Source: Marinagarivorans algicola
Lineage (GTDB): Bacteria; Pseudomonadota; Gammaproteobacteria; Pseudomonadales; Cellvibrionaceae
DNA length: 64,000 nucleotides
Direction of reading: 5' to 3'
Assembly (NCBI RefSeq): GCF_001292705.1
Contig: NZ_LGAK01000022.1
Location: 1 to 64,000 of the forward strand
The stretch's first letter is position 1, and every line of letters starts with the position of its first letter. Under the pieces are notes generated by a model. The model ran no database searches. It was given only the letters and a program-made list of their open reading frames with translations, and was not told the origin of the DNA. Positions 9,189 through 17,307 of the stretch are shown here, one piece after another. Made by a program: the position numbers and the translations under genes.

Positions 9189-10025
9189 TTATTCTTTTTT
9201 TGGCTGTTCGGGGTGGTTATATTTATGAAGCAGATCTTGTAGCACAATCACAAGATAATCTAATTCATCTTCAATAATATTATCATCTGTTTCGTTTAAG
9301 TAATGGCTAGCTGAGGAGGCGGGGTTATCAATGCTGGCGCGATAAGCAAGATTTAATAGGTATGCAATTTGCTTTTTCCATTTATTTGCATATGTTAGAG
9401 CAGTAAAGTTACTAATAATTAAAATTATGAAACTAGCAATTCCCCAAATCAACAAGCTCATTTGTGTGTTTTTTAATTCGCGATGATTTTTCATGGCTAG
9501 CGCCTGATCTATACCTTCTATAATATAAAAAATTTCACTTTGAATTCTAGAAAAGAACAATTGACTGCGCCATAAGTTCTCTTCGAAATTTGTATTGTGT
9601 GGCGCTATTGTTTTAATTTGATTTTGATAATTAAATAAAAAACTAATGAGTACGCTAAAATCAGTATTAAAAATAGATTGTCCTTTTTGGCTTAATTTTT
9701 TCATATTATGAATATGTTGATTTAGCGCCTGTATTGTATCTTCATAAGTAGGTGTTTCATTGATATTGACAGATACTTGTGCTGTTTGCTCTTGATGATG
9801 GCCTTTATTGCGGTAGCTAGCAAGTTGCATGCTAAGTGTGTTGAGCATGGCATATTCGTGTTTAATTTTTTTAATTGTTGTGACCGTCTCTGCATGTTGT
9901 GGCGCAGACGAAAAAACCCAGCTGGGGTTAATGAGGCTGATACTGATCAGTACAACGGTTAAAACAATAGCTTGTAAAAGTACAAGTCGTAGTATTTTAT
10001 ATTTTAGGCTACCTTTAATTCTCAT
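9189..10025 (-). CDS. Two-TM membrane protein with periplasmic helical domain
   Basis: 278 aa, family not recognised. One TM segment near residues 13-32 (LVLLQAIVLTVVLISISLI), a roughly 150-residue predominantly helical external part, a second TM near 190-212 (LLIWGIASFIILIISNFTAL) and a short acidic cytoplasmic tail. This is the layout of the sensory half of chemoreceptors and histidine kinases, but no HAMP, kinase, GGDEF or MCP domain follows. It could be a stand-alone sensor or a truncated derivative. The ATG has a good GAGGT ribosome site. It sits about 180 bases upstream of fimU on the same strand and could influence pilus expression, but nothing shows this directly. Confidence 0.6.
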   Translation of the reverse strand: MRIKGSLKYKILRLVLLQAIVLTVVLISISLINPSWVFSSAPQHAETVTTIKKIKHEYAMLNTLSMQLASYRNKGHHQEQTAQVSVNINETPTYEDTIQALNQHIHNMKKLSQKGQSIFNTDFSVLISFLFNYQNQIKTIAPHNTNFEENLWRSQLFFSRIQSEIFYIIEGIDQALAMKNHRELKNTQMSLLIWGIASFIILIISNFTALTYANKWKKQIAYLLNLAYRASIDNPASSASHYLNETDDNIIEDELDYLVIVLQDLLHKYNHPEQPKKE

Positions 10026-10385
10026 TACTTACCTCATGAGTTCAGGGCTTTTCTAGGTATTTAGATTTTTATATTGAGTAACGATAGGTGAACTATAGAA
10101 GTGCTATGGCTACAGTGCTAGTCATAAGGTAGTAGGGCATAGGGTTAATTTATTGCCAGCACACTTATCGGCAGAGTAGGCCGTTGAGCTAAAGGTTGAA
10201 GGTGGTATTGCCGGCTATAAAGCCAACCCTTCTCTATACCAAATAATTGATTGGTTTCTCACGCAGGCAGCATATAAAGGTGTGTAGAAAAATATTGACG
10301 CTATAGTGCGGCGGTGTCTTAAAAAATTCATTTATGTGCAATAGACTGGCGCCTCATTAGATGTAAAGCTGAGTAATTGATCGTC
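10026..10385. other. Intergenic region, divergent promoters
   Basis: 360 bases between the two-TM protein (minus) and the ECF sigma factor (plus). It should hold both promoters. I see no strong hairpin and no repeat. A short open stretch at about 10200-10290 reads as protein-like but is closed by a stop and has no start, so I do not call a gene. Confidence 0.4.
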
Positions 10386-11042
10386 ATGAATAGTGTGTTG
10401 TTTGAGGCCGCGGCGAAGCCTGTACAAGTGGCTGCGACATTATCTTTCTCTTCATATAAAAAAAAGAAGCATAATCAAGATCGCCCGGGGCGATTGTGTG
10501 GTATCGGCGCAAATGTGATGCAGTCTCCTGAGCTGGCACGACACTGCTTGCTTGAGCGGCTTTATCGCGAATCATGGAGTGACTTATGTCGGCAGTTACA
10601 GAGGCTCTACGGTAACCCGCCTGACCCCGAAGATATTGCGCAGGAGGCCTTTACGAAGCTCTCACAAGTAAAAAATATTGACGATATTGAAAATCCTCGA
10701 GCTTTCGTATTCAAAATAGCCTTTAACGTAGCGCTAAAGTCGATTCATCATCTTCAAAGGGCGCGTAATTTTCTTAGTGAGCAGCTCAATAACGAAGACA
10801 GAGAGAGGCAGGATATTTCACCTGAGCGCATTGTGAGTAGTCAGCAGCATATAGAGGCTACGCATCGTGGTTTTATGAAATTAACCCAAAAGCAGCGCAC
10901 TATTCTTATGCGTAGTCGTATTAAAGGGGATACTTACGCCGCAATTTCTCTCGATACTGGATGGAGTCAAGCCGATATCTCTCGTCAACTTAAACGTGCC
11001 TTAGCCCTGCTGGAAGAGGCTGTGAGTGAGTGTGACATATGA
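10386..11042 (+). CDS. ECF sigma factor, FecI-like
   Basis: About 218 aa from the ATG at 10386. The sigma-70 family core starts near LARHCLLERLYRE. Region 2 contains DPEDIAQEAFTKL and NPRAFVFKIAFN; region 4 contains LTQKQRTILMRSRIKGDTYAAIS, a helix-turn-helix that should contact the -35 element. The N-terminal 45 or so residues are not part of the domain, so an ATG at 10518 (MQSPELARH...) is an alternative start; neither has a clear Shine-Dalgarno. The stop overlaps the ATG of the fecR gene (ATGA). With the FecR protein and the STN-type receptor downstream it forms a cell-surface signalling system. The ligand is more likely a glycan or siderophore than determinable here. Confidence 0.88.
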   Translation: MNSVLFEAAAKPVQVAATLSFSSYKKKKHNQDRPGRLCGIGANVMQSPELARHCLLERLYRESWSDLCRQLQRLYGNPPDPEDIAQEAFTKLSQVKNIDDIENPRAFVFKIAFNVALKSIHHLQRARNFLSEQLNNEDRERQDISPERIVSSQQHIEATHRGFMKLTQKQRTILMRSRIKGDTYAAISLDTGWSQADISRQLKRALALLEEAVSECDI

Positions 11043-12037
11043 ATGCTATTGATACGAAAGTAGCGGAGATACCTGACGGTGTGAGTGATAAGGCTAGGCA
11101 ATGGTTGGTGCACCTTTATTCGGGTCATGCAACGCAAGCCGATTATGATGCGTTAGAGGCATGGCTCGCCAGCGATTCAGTACATCGAACGGCCCTAAAA
11201 AGAGTGGAGGCTGTTTGGCATAACATAGGCTTGTTCGATGACATTGAGGCGTTGGCGACAAGTATTGAGGCCTCTAGAAAGCGTCGCTTCAACCCGTTGA
11301 GAGTGATATCTCATCCTTATCATATTGCGATGGCAGCAAGCATCTTATGCGTGTTATGCCTATTTGCGCTGACACGTTATCTGCCATTAGATTATCGTGC
11401 GGTAGAGTATGCTTCGCTTTTTGGCGAAAATAAAAGTGTTGAGTTAGATGATGGTTCTGTGGTGATGTTGAGTGGGGACTCTAGAATCGAAGTGATATTG
11501 ACGGGTAAGCAGCGCATGGTGCAATTGTTAAAAGGTAGTGCATACTTTCAAGTCGCCAGCGATAAGGCTAGGCCCTTTCATGTGGTAGGCCGGCATTCGA
11601 GTGTGAGCGTCTTAGGTACAGCGTTTATTTTTTGGCAAGGTATCGATACTGATCGAATATCGGTGACAGAGGGCGAGGTATCCGTATCACTACCTAGTGA
11701 AAATACCCCGTTGGGGGCTAGAGCAATATTGTCTGGTGAGCAAATAACGGTCAATAAAGATGGTGCTGTAGGCAATATAATAAAGTTTGATCCCAATGTT
11801 GAGCTGGCTTGGGTTAATCGGCGATTAATCTATGATGGTGAGCTTCTGCATAATATTATTACTGATATGAATCGTTATCATAGTAAAAATATTTCGCTAA
11901 AAAATATTAACACAAATATTGCAATAACCCTATCATTGGATGTCAATAATATTGATCAAGCACTTGCTGGATTGGTAAATGCCTACGGATTTAAAATATA
12001 TGAAGACGATCATAATATTAAAATTATCAATGACTAA
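11039..12037 (+). CDS. FecR-family anti-sigma/sigma regulator
   Basis: 332 aa. The N-terminal cytoplasmic DUF4880/FecR_N domain (residues about 12-65) contains the helical motif around QWLVHLYSGHATQADYDALEAW. A TM segment lies at about 95-113 (IAMAASILCVLCLFALT). The periplasmic FecR domain is at about 125-225 and includes VTEGEVSV. A C-terminal STN-like domain (about 258-330) could contact the receptor's signalling domain. It sequesters or activates the upstream sigma factor in response to the receptor. Its start codon overlaps the sigma gene's stop, so the two are translationally coupled. Identification by domain order and context is firm; ligand unknown. Confidence 0.9.
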   Translation: MNAIDTKVAEIPDGVSDKARQWLVHLYSGHATQADYDALEAWLASDSVHRTALKRVEAVWHNIGLFDDIEALATSIEASRKRRFNPLRVISHPYHIAMAASILCVLCLFALTRYLPLDYRAVEYASLFGENKSVELDDGSVVMLSGDSRIEVILTGKQRMVQLLKGSAYFQVASDKARPFHVVGRHSSVSVLGTAFIFWQGIDTDRISVTEGEVSVSLPSENTPLGARAILSGEQITVNKDGAVGNIIKFDPNVELAWVNRRLIYDGELLHNIITDMNRYHSKNISLKNINTNIAITLSLDVNNIDQALAGLVNAYGFKIYEDDHNIKIIND

Positions 12038-12201
12038 ATCATATTGATATTGCATGTTAAAAATTCTATTAATTTTATTGTTAAGTTTTTGTTAAACTTT
12101 AAATAATGCTGAAAAAAAATTTCGCCAATAGATCTATATAGTACCAATATAATTTAAGTGTCTATTATCTGACACATCAATAAAACATTATAGGTATTTA
12201 T

Positions 12202-15027
12202 ATGTTATTTAAGCGTAATAAAAAAGCACAGGCGTTATCTGGTGTAATTTCTTTGGTGGCACTTGGATTTTCTGTGTGTGTGAATGCTGAGGCGGTTACG
12301 TTAGATATTGCTGAGCAGCCCTTAGGGCAAGCCATTAATCAGTTATCTGAAAAAACAGGTACCGTTATTTTGGCTCCAACTAAACTTATAAAAAATAAAG
12401 CTGCACCAGCAATTAAAGGGGAATACGAGATTGATGAGGCGCTAAAATTATTGCTCAATAGCACCGGGTTGAGTTATAAAAAAGGCGATAAGGGAAGTTT
12501 TATTATTGAGGTCGGAAAAAATAATCTAGCCATTAAAGCCGACCAGTCAGAGCCTACACTTGAAACAGTAATAATTACCGGTCGTTATTCTGGAGCTATA
12601 GCACGCGCTATTGATGTCAAACGCAATTCGGCATCGGTAATGGACAGCATAAATTCTGAAGATATTGGTAAATTCCCAACAGAGAATGTTGCTGAAGCAT
12701 TACAGTTAGTACCAGGTGTTCAAATTGAGCGTAATCGTGGCGAAGGTTTATTTGTCAGCGTTCGAGGTTTGGGGCCTGAATTTCAAATTACACAACTTAA
12801 TGGTAGTAGTCTTGCTATTAATGAGAATGTAGAGAACAGTGGCCAAAAAGGACGGTCGTTTCGCTATGATGTCCTACCCTCTGAGTTAATTTCGAGTATC
12901 GATGTGATTAAAGCGCCAGAGGCGCGTTTAGAGGAAGGCTCTATTGGTGGACTTGTCGATGTTAAAACATTTAAGCCGATACAATTAGGCCATTCAACAG
13001 CGCTCAGTCTTAAAGTGAGTCATTCTGATTTTGCAGGTGGTACAGATCCTAAGGTGTCAGGACTTAAAAGTTGGCTCAACGATGAAGGAACTTTTGGTGT
13101 GCTTGTTTCAGCGGCATACGGTAAGCGTAATATTCGCCAAGATCGTGCTTTTACTTTTAACTGGATCCAATCACAAGAAGAGGGTGACCCGCTCAATGGT
13201 TTTTTTAAGCCCCAGCGTAATCGGCCTACATTAGAGCGGCAGGAGCGTGAAAGGGTATCACTGGCAAGCAGTATGCAATGGCAGCCGAGTGATAACTATG
13301 AGGGAACATTAGATATTTTATGGTCGCAATTTTCGGTTGATTTTGATGAGATTGGTTTGGACCTAGGCTTTGGTAGCGAAATTATTAACGCTGTAACCAG
13401 TGGTAACACTGTTGTAGCGGGTACTGCCAGAGAGACGGGCATACAATTATCTCGTGAAACATCAAAATCATTGCACGATACATTTTCTATAGGATTAAAA
13501 AACCATTGGGATAATAACGACTGGCACTTTGATCTTAATCTCACCGCTTCTAGAGCGCAAAGTAATACAGACGACCCTATTCGGCGTAATCGATTGAGAA
13601 CGTTTAGCGATTTAAATTTTGATTATTCAAACGGTTTTAACAGTGCTCCGTTTTTGATGACTCCTACGATTGATGTCAATGATGAAACTGCTTTTTTAGG
13701 GCGTCGTATTGAATATCGTACTATTGATGTTAGGGATAGTGATAACGGCTTTAAGTTTGAAGCGCAATATGATGTTAATGATATTTTTACTAATATTCAA
13801 ATGGGTTTTGGTTTTCGTGACCGTTCACGTGAATACAAAAGGCGTGATATTCGATTTTCGTTTGATGGGTCTTTTGGTGGTGATTTCTTTGATGATTTTC
13901 CTGTCAGTAATTTTTTAGCAGATGTTAACGGTGATTTCCCTAGGCGTTTTGTTGTACCCAGTGCAACAAAATTTTTTGATGAGTTTTTTGAAGATAGCGC
14001 TATCAATGAACCATTAACCTCTGATGATTTAAAGCGCTCTTATCATGTTGATGAAACGATATTATCAACTTTTGTTCAGGGTAATTTTGGCGCTGAAAAT
14101 GAAGACGATAAAATATTTGGTAATATAGGTGTTCGTATTGTTCAAACAACGCAGTCACCTTCAGGTCTGCGTATTATTAATCAGATACCTACACCCGTTT
14201 CGTTCGAAAATAAATATACTAATATATTACCAAGCTTAAATTTTAATTTTAGATTGAGTAATGACGTTCTATTAAGAACAGGCTCTGCTAAGGTTATTGC
14301 CCGTCCAGCACTTAATCAGCTAACACCCGGTTTAAGTGTTAATACTGATGCGCCTACCGCTCAGGGAGGCGAGCCTATGTTAAATCCTTATGAGGCCATT
14401 CAATATGATGCGGCCTTAGAGTGGTATTTCAGTGATGCAGGCTTGCTCTCTTTTAGTGTATTTTTAAAAGATATCACAACGTTTATCTCAACAACCTCAG
14501 AAAGTTTAAACATAGCAGGTGAGAGTATTGTCTTGAGCGCACCACGTAATACCGGCGGTGGTAGTATCGATGGGTTTGAAGTTAGTTATCAGCAGGTATT
14601 TGATCAGTTACCGGAGCCTTATAATGGTTTTGGTCTTCAAGCAAATTATACATATGCTGATGGCGAAGTAGAGGTTAATGAGGCGGGTATATTGCGCGAT
14701 AAACCAATTGGTGGCTTATCTAAGAATAGCTTTAATGCTGTTGCCTTTTTTGAGCAAGATAATCTTAGCGCACGAGTTGGCTATAATTGGCGAGATGAAT
14801 TTTTGCTGGATAACGGTGTGGGTATTGTCTCTGATGAATCACAAGCTGCTTTTGGTACAGTCGATACCAATATCAGCTACAGCATAACACCTGAAGCAAC
14901 GGTCTCATTTGAAGTAATCAATATAACAAATAAAAAACAAAAAACTTTCTTTGAAAGTCACCTCCGAGGTGGGCGCATAGATCATTATGGGCGTCGTTTT
15001 GTGATGGGTGTTCGTGCTAAATTTTAG
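12202..15027 (+). CDS. TonB-dependent receptor with N-terminal STN signalling domain
   Basis: 941 aa. Signal peptide (cleavage near VNAEA). STN domain at about 28-105 (LDIAEQPLGQAINQLSEK), which transduces ligand binding to FecR. A TonB-box-like ETVIITG lies near residue 120. The plug domain at about 135-255 contains NVAEALQLVPGV and VRGLG. A 22-strand beta barrel follows, ending in Phe (GVRAKF). The barrel resembles the Xanthomonas/Caulobacter-type receptors often used for plant and algal oligosaccharides rather than classic siderophore receptors; this is inference. AGGT lies 8 bases before the ATG. It is separated by 164 bases from fecR, giving room for a sigma-dependent promoter. GH3 and PLC-like genes follow on the same strand. 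Confidence 0.92.
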   Translation: MLFKRNKKAQALSGVISLVALGFSVCVNAEAVTLDIAEQPLGQAINQLSEKTGTVILAPTKLIKNKAAPAIKGEYEIDEALKLLLNSTGLSYKKGDKGSFIIEVGKNNLAIKADQSEPTLETVIITGRYSGAIARAIDVKRNSASVMDSINSEDIGKFPTENVAEALQLVPGVQIERNRGEGLFVSVRGLGPEFQITQLNGSSLAINENVENSGQKGRSFRYDVLPSELISSIDVIKAPEARLEEGSIGGLVDVKTFKPIQLGHSTALSLKVSHSDFAGGTDPKVSGLKSWLNDEGTFGVLVSAAYGKRNIRQDRAFTFNWIQSQEEGDPLNGFFKPQRNRPTLERQERERVSLASSMQWQPSDNYEGTLDILWSQFSVDFDEIGLDLGFGSEIINAVTSGNTVVAGTARETGIQLSRETSKSLHDTFSIGLKNHWDNNDWHFDLNLTASRAQSNTDDPIRRNRLRTFSDLNFDYSNGFNSAPFLMTPTIDVNDETAFLGRRIEYRTIDVRDSDNGFKFEAQYDVNDIFTNIQMGFGFRDRSREYKRRDIRFSFDGSFGGDFFDDFPVSNFLADVNGDFPRRFVVPSATKFFDEFFEDSAINEPLTSDDLKRSYHVDETILSTFVQGNFGAENEDDKIFGNIGVRIVQTTQSPSGLRIINQIPTPVSFENKYTNILPSLNFNFRLSNDVLLRTGSAKVIARPALNQLTPGLSVNTDAPTAQGGEPMLNPYEAIQYDAALEWYFSDAGLLSFSVFLKDITTFISTTSESLNIAGESIVLSAPRNTGGGSIDGFEVSYQQVFDQLPEPYNGFGLQANYTYADGEVEVNEAGILRDKPIGGLSKNSFNAVAFFEQDNLSARVGYNWRDEFLLDNGVGIVSDESQAAFGTVDTNISYSITPEATVSFEVINITNKKQKTFFESHLRGGRIDHYGRRFVMGVRAKF

Positions 15028-15108
15028 CATTTAATTTGTTACTATTTTTAGTTAATTTAAGTCATAAATACGTCATCACTATGTCATTTCAGAGGGATAA
15101 TATGGCGT

Positions 15109-15222
15109 ATGTAACCGTTAATGATTTTTCACTATAAGAGAAATAAAAATTGAGCGTTAATGAGTTATCGACTGAGGTATCAAATGCTCATGTAATAATC
15201 TCCTAATCATTAATGGTTACAT
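15109..15222. repeat. 17-bp inverted repeat with 80-bp spacer
   Basis: ATGTAACCGTTAATGAT at 15109-15125 is matched in inverse orientation by ATCATTAATGGTTACAT at 15206-15222, identical at 16 of 17 positions. The spacer is AT-rich and encodes nothing evident. It could be terminal repeats of a tiny mobile-element relic, a paired regulator site, or a long stem at the receptor's 3' end. Confidence 0.6.
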
Positions 15223-15282
15223 GAAGGGTGCAGCATGGAATGTCGCACAAGATTAAGCTATGGCGTTAATAATTTTTTAAGT

Positions 15283-15363
15283 AACTATTCAGATATACCG
15301 AAATTGGGCACTAATGAATAATTGTCTGGGTCGCTCAAACCACTCATGATCGCTATATAAGCG
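15283..15363 (+). repeat. Dispersed intergenic repeat, copy 1
   Basis: An 81-base copy of the element whose shared parts are AACTATTCAGA, CCGAAATTGGGC, ATTGTCTGGG, GCTCAA and CGCTATATAAGCG. The other copies are at 19807-19866, 34359-34436 (inverted) and 63227-63265 (internally deleted). Confidence 0.75.
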
Positions 15364-15494
15364 ATCGCGGGGGTTAAATATCTAGACCATAATTTATCAG
15401 TGTTCTATCAGGTGAATTTTTTTCAGATTAACTGAATGGTTGCTTGTTAATTAATAAGCCATTTAAATCTAGCCCAACCTTAATGAGACCCTCA

Positions 15495-16970
15495 ATGAAA
15501 AAATATTCTATCCTACTATTTTTCTCTTTTTTTTTAGTATTGCAGGCAGTTGCTTCGCCTCGTTATAACGATATTCAACAAAAATCGTCACATAATAGCT
15601 ATGCACGCGATGAAGGTTTATTAGATCAATTGATTTTTCATCGTGTGCGTTCTATTGAGCTGGACCTCTTTAGAAATGGCTCCTCTGGGCAAGACTGGCG
15701 TGTGATGCATATTCCCTTTTTTGATGAAGGATCAAATTGTTACAGTCTTAAAGATTGTTTCTCCTTGTTAAAATTATTTGATGAGCAATATCCCGATCAT
15801 GAGGTTGTGACTGTTTGGTTCGATATGAAAAATGGATTCAGTGCAAGCCACACACCTAATGCTTTAGAGGGGCTTATTAGTCGGTATATCTCAAGGTCTG
15901 ATGTATTAAAGCCGGCCGATTTATTTGCGGCTTGCCCTAGCGCGACTCATTTACGTGATACGGTAACAGGCAATTGTGCTTGGCCAACACTTGACAGGTT
16001 AAAAGGAAAGTGGATTTTTGTAACAACAAGTGATGAGTATCACACTCATAGCGATGGACGCTTGATGTTTAAAGCTGATGGGGTCAATACACTCACCGAC
16101 GTTAATCGTTCATCGAAAATTTTCTTAAATACCAGCAGTCAAGATAATAACTTATCTAACAATATTAATCATCAAGGCTTGGTTAGCCGGCGTTATGTAT
16201 TAAATAGCGAAAGTGCCTTTAATACAGCGATCAACGGTAAAGTTCACCACATCGCAACCGATAAGATTAATTTTCTTAGTGATTGGTGGTCCAAAACACA
16301 CAATGCCAATAACCCCCTTGCTTGGCCTTTTCGTTGTGTTGAGCACTGTGGGGGGCGTCAAGAAAAAGTAGATGCTATTGGGATAAGAGTTAATTCAGAG
16401 GATATCAGTGGTCGCAGTGATCATTTTACATTTGCTTATCAAAAAAATAATACAGAGAAAAAAGATTGGACAGTAATGAGTAGTGTTACGAGTAGCCATG
16501 TTGATCGCTGGGCAAAAAGCTGCCTGATGGCACGTGCCTCCCTGCGTAGTGATGGTCCTTATTTTTCTGTGTGTCGCCCATCAGATAATCATAGTATCGT
16601 CACGCAGTGGCGTAGTGATTATAGCGACAAGACAAATAATTATAACGGACGCTTCAGTACCCCCGGAAATATTGATCAAGATGATTACTCTTTTATGCGA
16701 TTAGCAATAGATAATAATGGTCGGTGTGCAACAGGGTTTGGCTCTTTTGATGGCCGCCGATGGGAGATAATTGGTAGTAAAATGTGTTTCTCTGAGCCAT
16801 TGCAATATCAAGGTATTGCCGCGAGCTCTCATGGTAATAAGGAAGTTGGTCATATATTTTCTAATTTACGTCAGCGCAACGGTGTGATCAGACTCAACGA
16901 TTTACAGTCTAAGAATATAGGTACAGTTCGCTCAGCTAAGTTTTATGAAAGTAAAAATTTATCTCCCTGA
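15495..16970 (+). CDS. Secreted PLC-like phosphodiesterase with C-terminal beta-sandwich-like domain
   Basis: 491 aa from the ATG at 15495, chosen because it gives a clean signal peptide (MKKYSILLFFSFFLVLQAVAS). Residues about 22-290 match the calcium-dependent phosphoinositide-specific phospholipase C superfamily: His33 in SSHNSYAR, acidic residues 55 and 57 in SIELDLF, and His72 in WRVMHIPF are the expected catalytic and calcium-binding positions. The C-terminal roughly 190 residues (WTVMSSVTSS...WAKSCLMARASL) resemble the concanavalin-like module found at the ends of some secreted glycan enzymes. True PI is unlikely to be the bacterial substrate; a glycosyl phosphodiester or lipid head group is possible. 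It lies between the receptor and the GH3 gene. Confidence 0.75.
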   Translation: MKKYSILLFFSFFLVLQAVASPRYNDIQQKSSHNSYARDEGLLDQLIFHRVRSIELDLFRNGSSGQDWRVMHIPFFDEGSNCYSLKDCFSLLKLFDEQYPDHEVVTVWFDMKNGFSASHTPNALEGLISRYISRSDVLKPADLFAACPSATHLRDTVTGNCAWPTLDRLKGKWIFVTTSDEYHTHSDGRLMFKADGVNTLTDVNRSSKIFLNTSSQDNNLSNNINHQGLVSRRYVLNSESAFNTAINGKVHHIATDKINFLSDWWSKTHNANNPLAWPFRCVEHCGGRQEKVDAIGIRVNSEDISGRSDHFTFAYQKNNTEKKDWTVMSSVTSSHVDRWAKSCLMARASLRSDGPYFSVCRPSDNHSIVTQWRSDYSDKTNNYNGRFSTPGNIDQDDYSFMRLAIDNNGRCATGFGSFDGRRWEIIGSKMCFSEPLQYQGIAASSHGNKEVGHIFSNLRQRNGVIRLNDLQSKNIGTVRSAKFYESKNLSP

Positions 16971-17307
16971 ATTCACAATCGAAGTGCATAGCGTAGTGCT
17001 AATTGAAGATTTAAATGGTGGATGATTAACTCCCATCTTTATTGGTTTATTAATTATTTTTTACCCTTTTAGTGATATTTTTTTCACTATCATTTTTATT
17101 TAATGTTCCTTTTATCGCTAGCGTCCTCTAAAAGTACTTATCGCTAGTCATTTCACTTACCTTCAGCTATTATCTATCGCGAATGGCTGTATTTTTTTTA
17201 TTTTACACGCTTCTTTTTATGCGCGAATGTCCATAAATTAACGCTATTGTATAGGGTTGATTTATAATTTTTTTCGTGGTGAATTTTGGTATAAAGTCAG
17301 GTGCTCT
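16971..17307. other. Intergenic region upstream of GH3 gene
   Basis: 337 AT-rich bases. The 10-mer TTATCGCTAG occurs twice, at 17112-17121 and 17138-17147, 26 bases apart, which would suit a regulator bound on one helix face. No gene or terminator seen. Confidence 0.4.

Larger units (their letters stand above)
15028..15494. other. Intergenic region with inverted repeat and dispersed repeat
   Basis: 467 bases between the TonB receptor and the PLC-like gene. It holds a 17-base inverted repeat (15109-15125 and 15206-15222) and one full copy of the dispersed repeat (15283-15363). The promoter of the PLC-like gene should lie in the last 130 bases. No gene seen. Confidence 0.6.
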
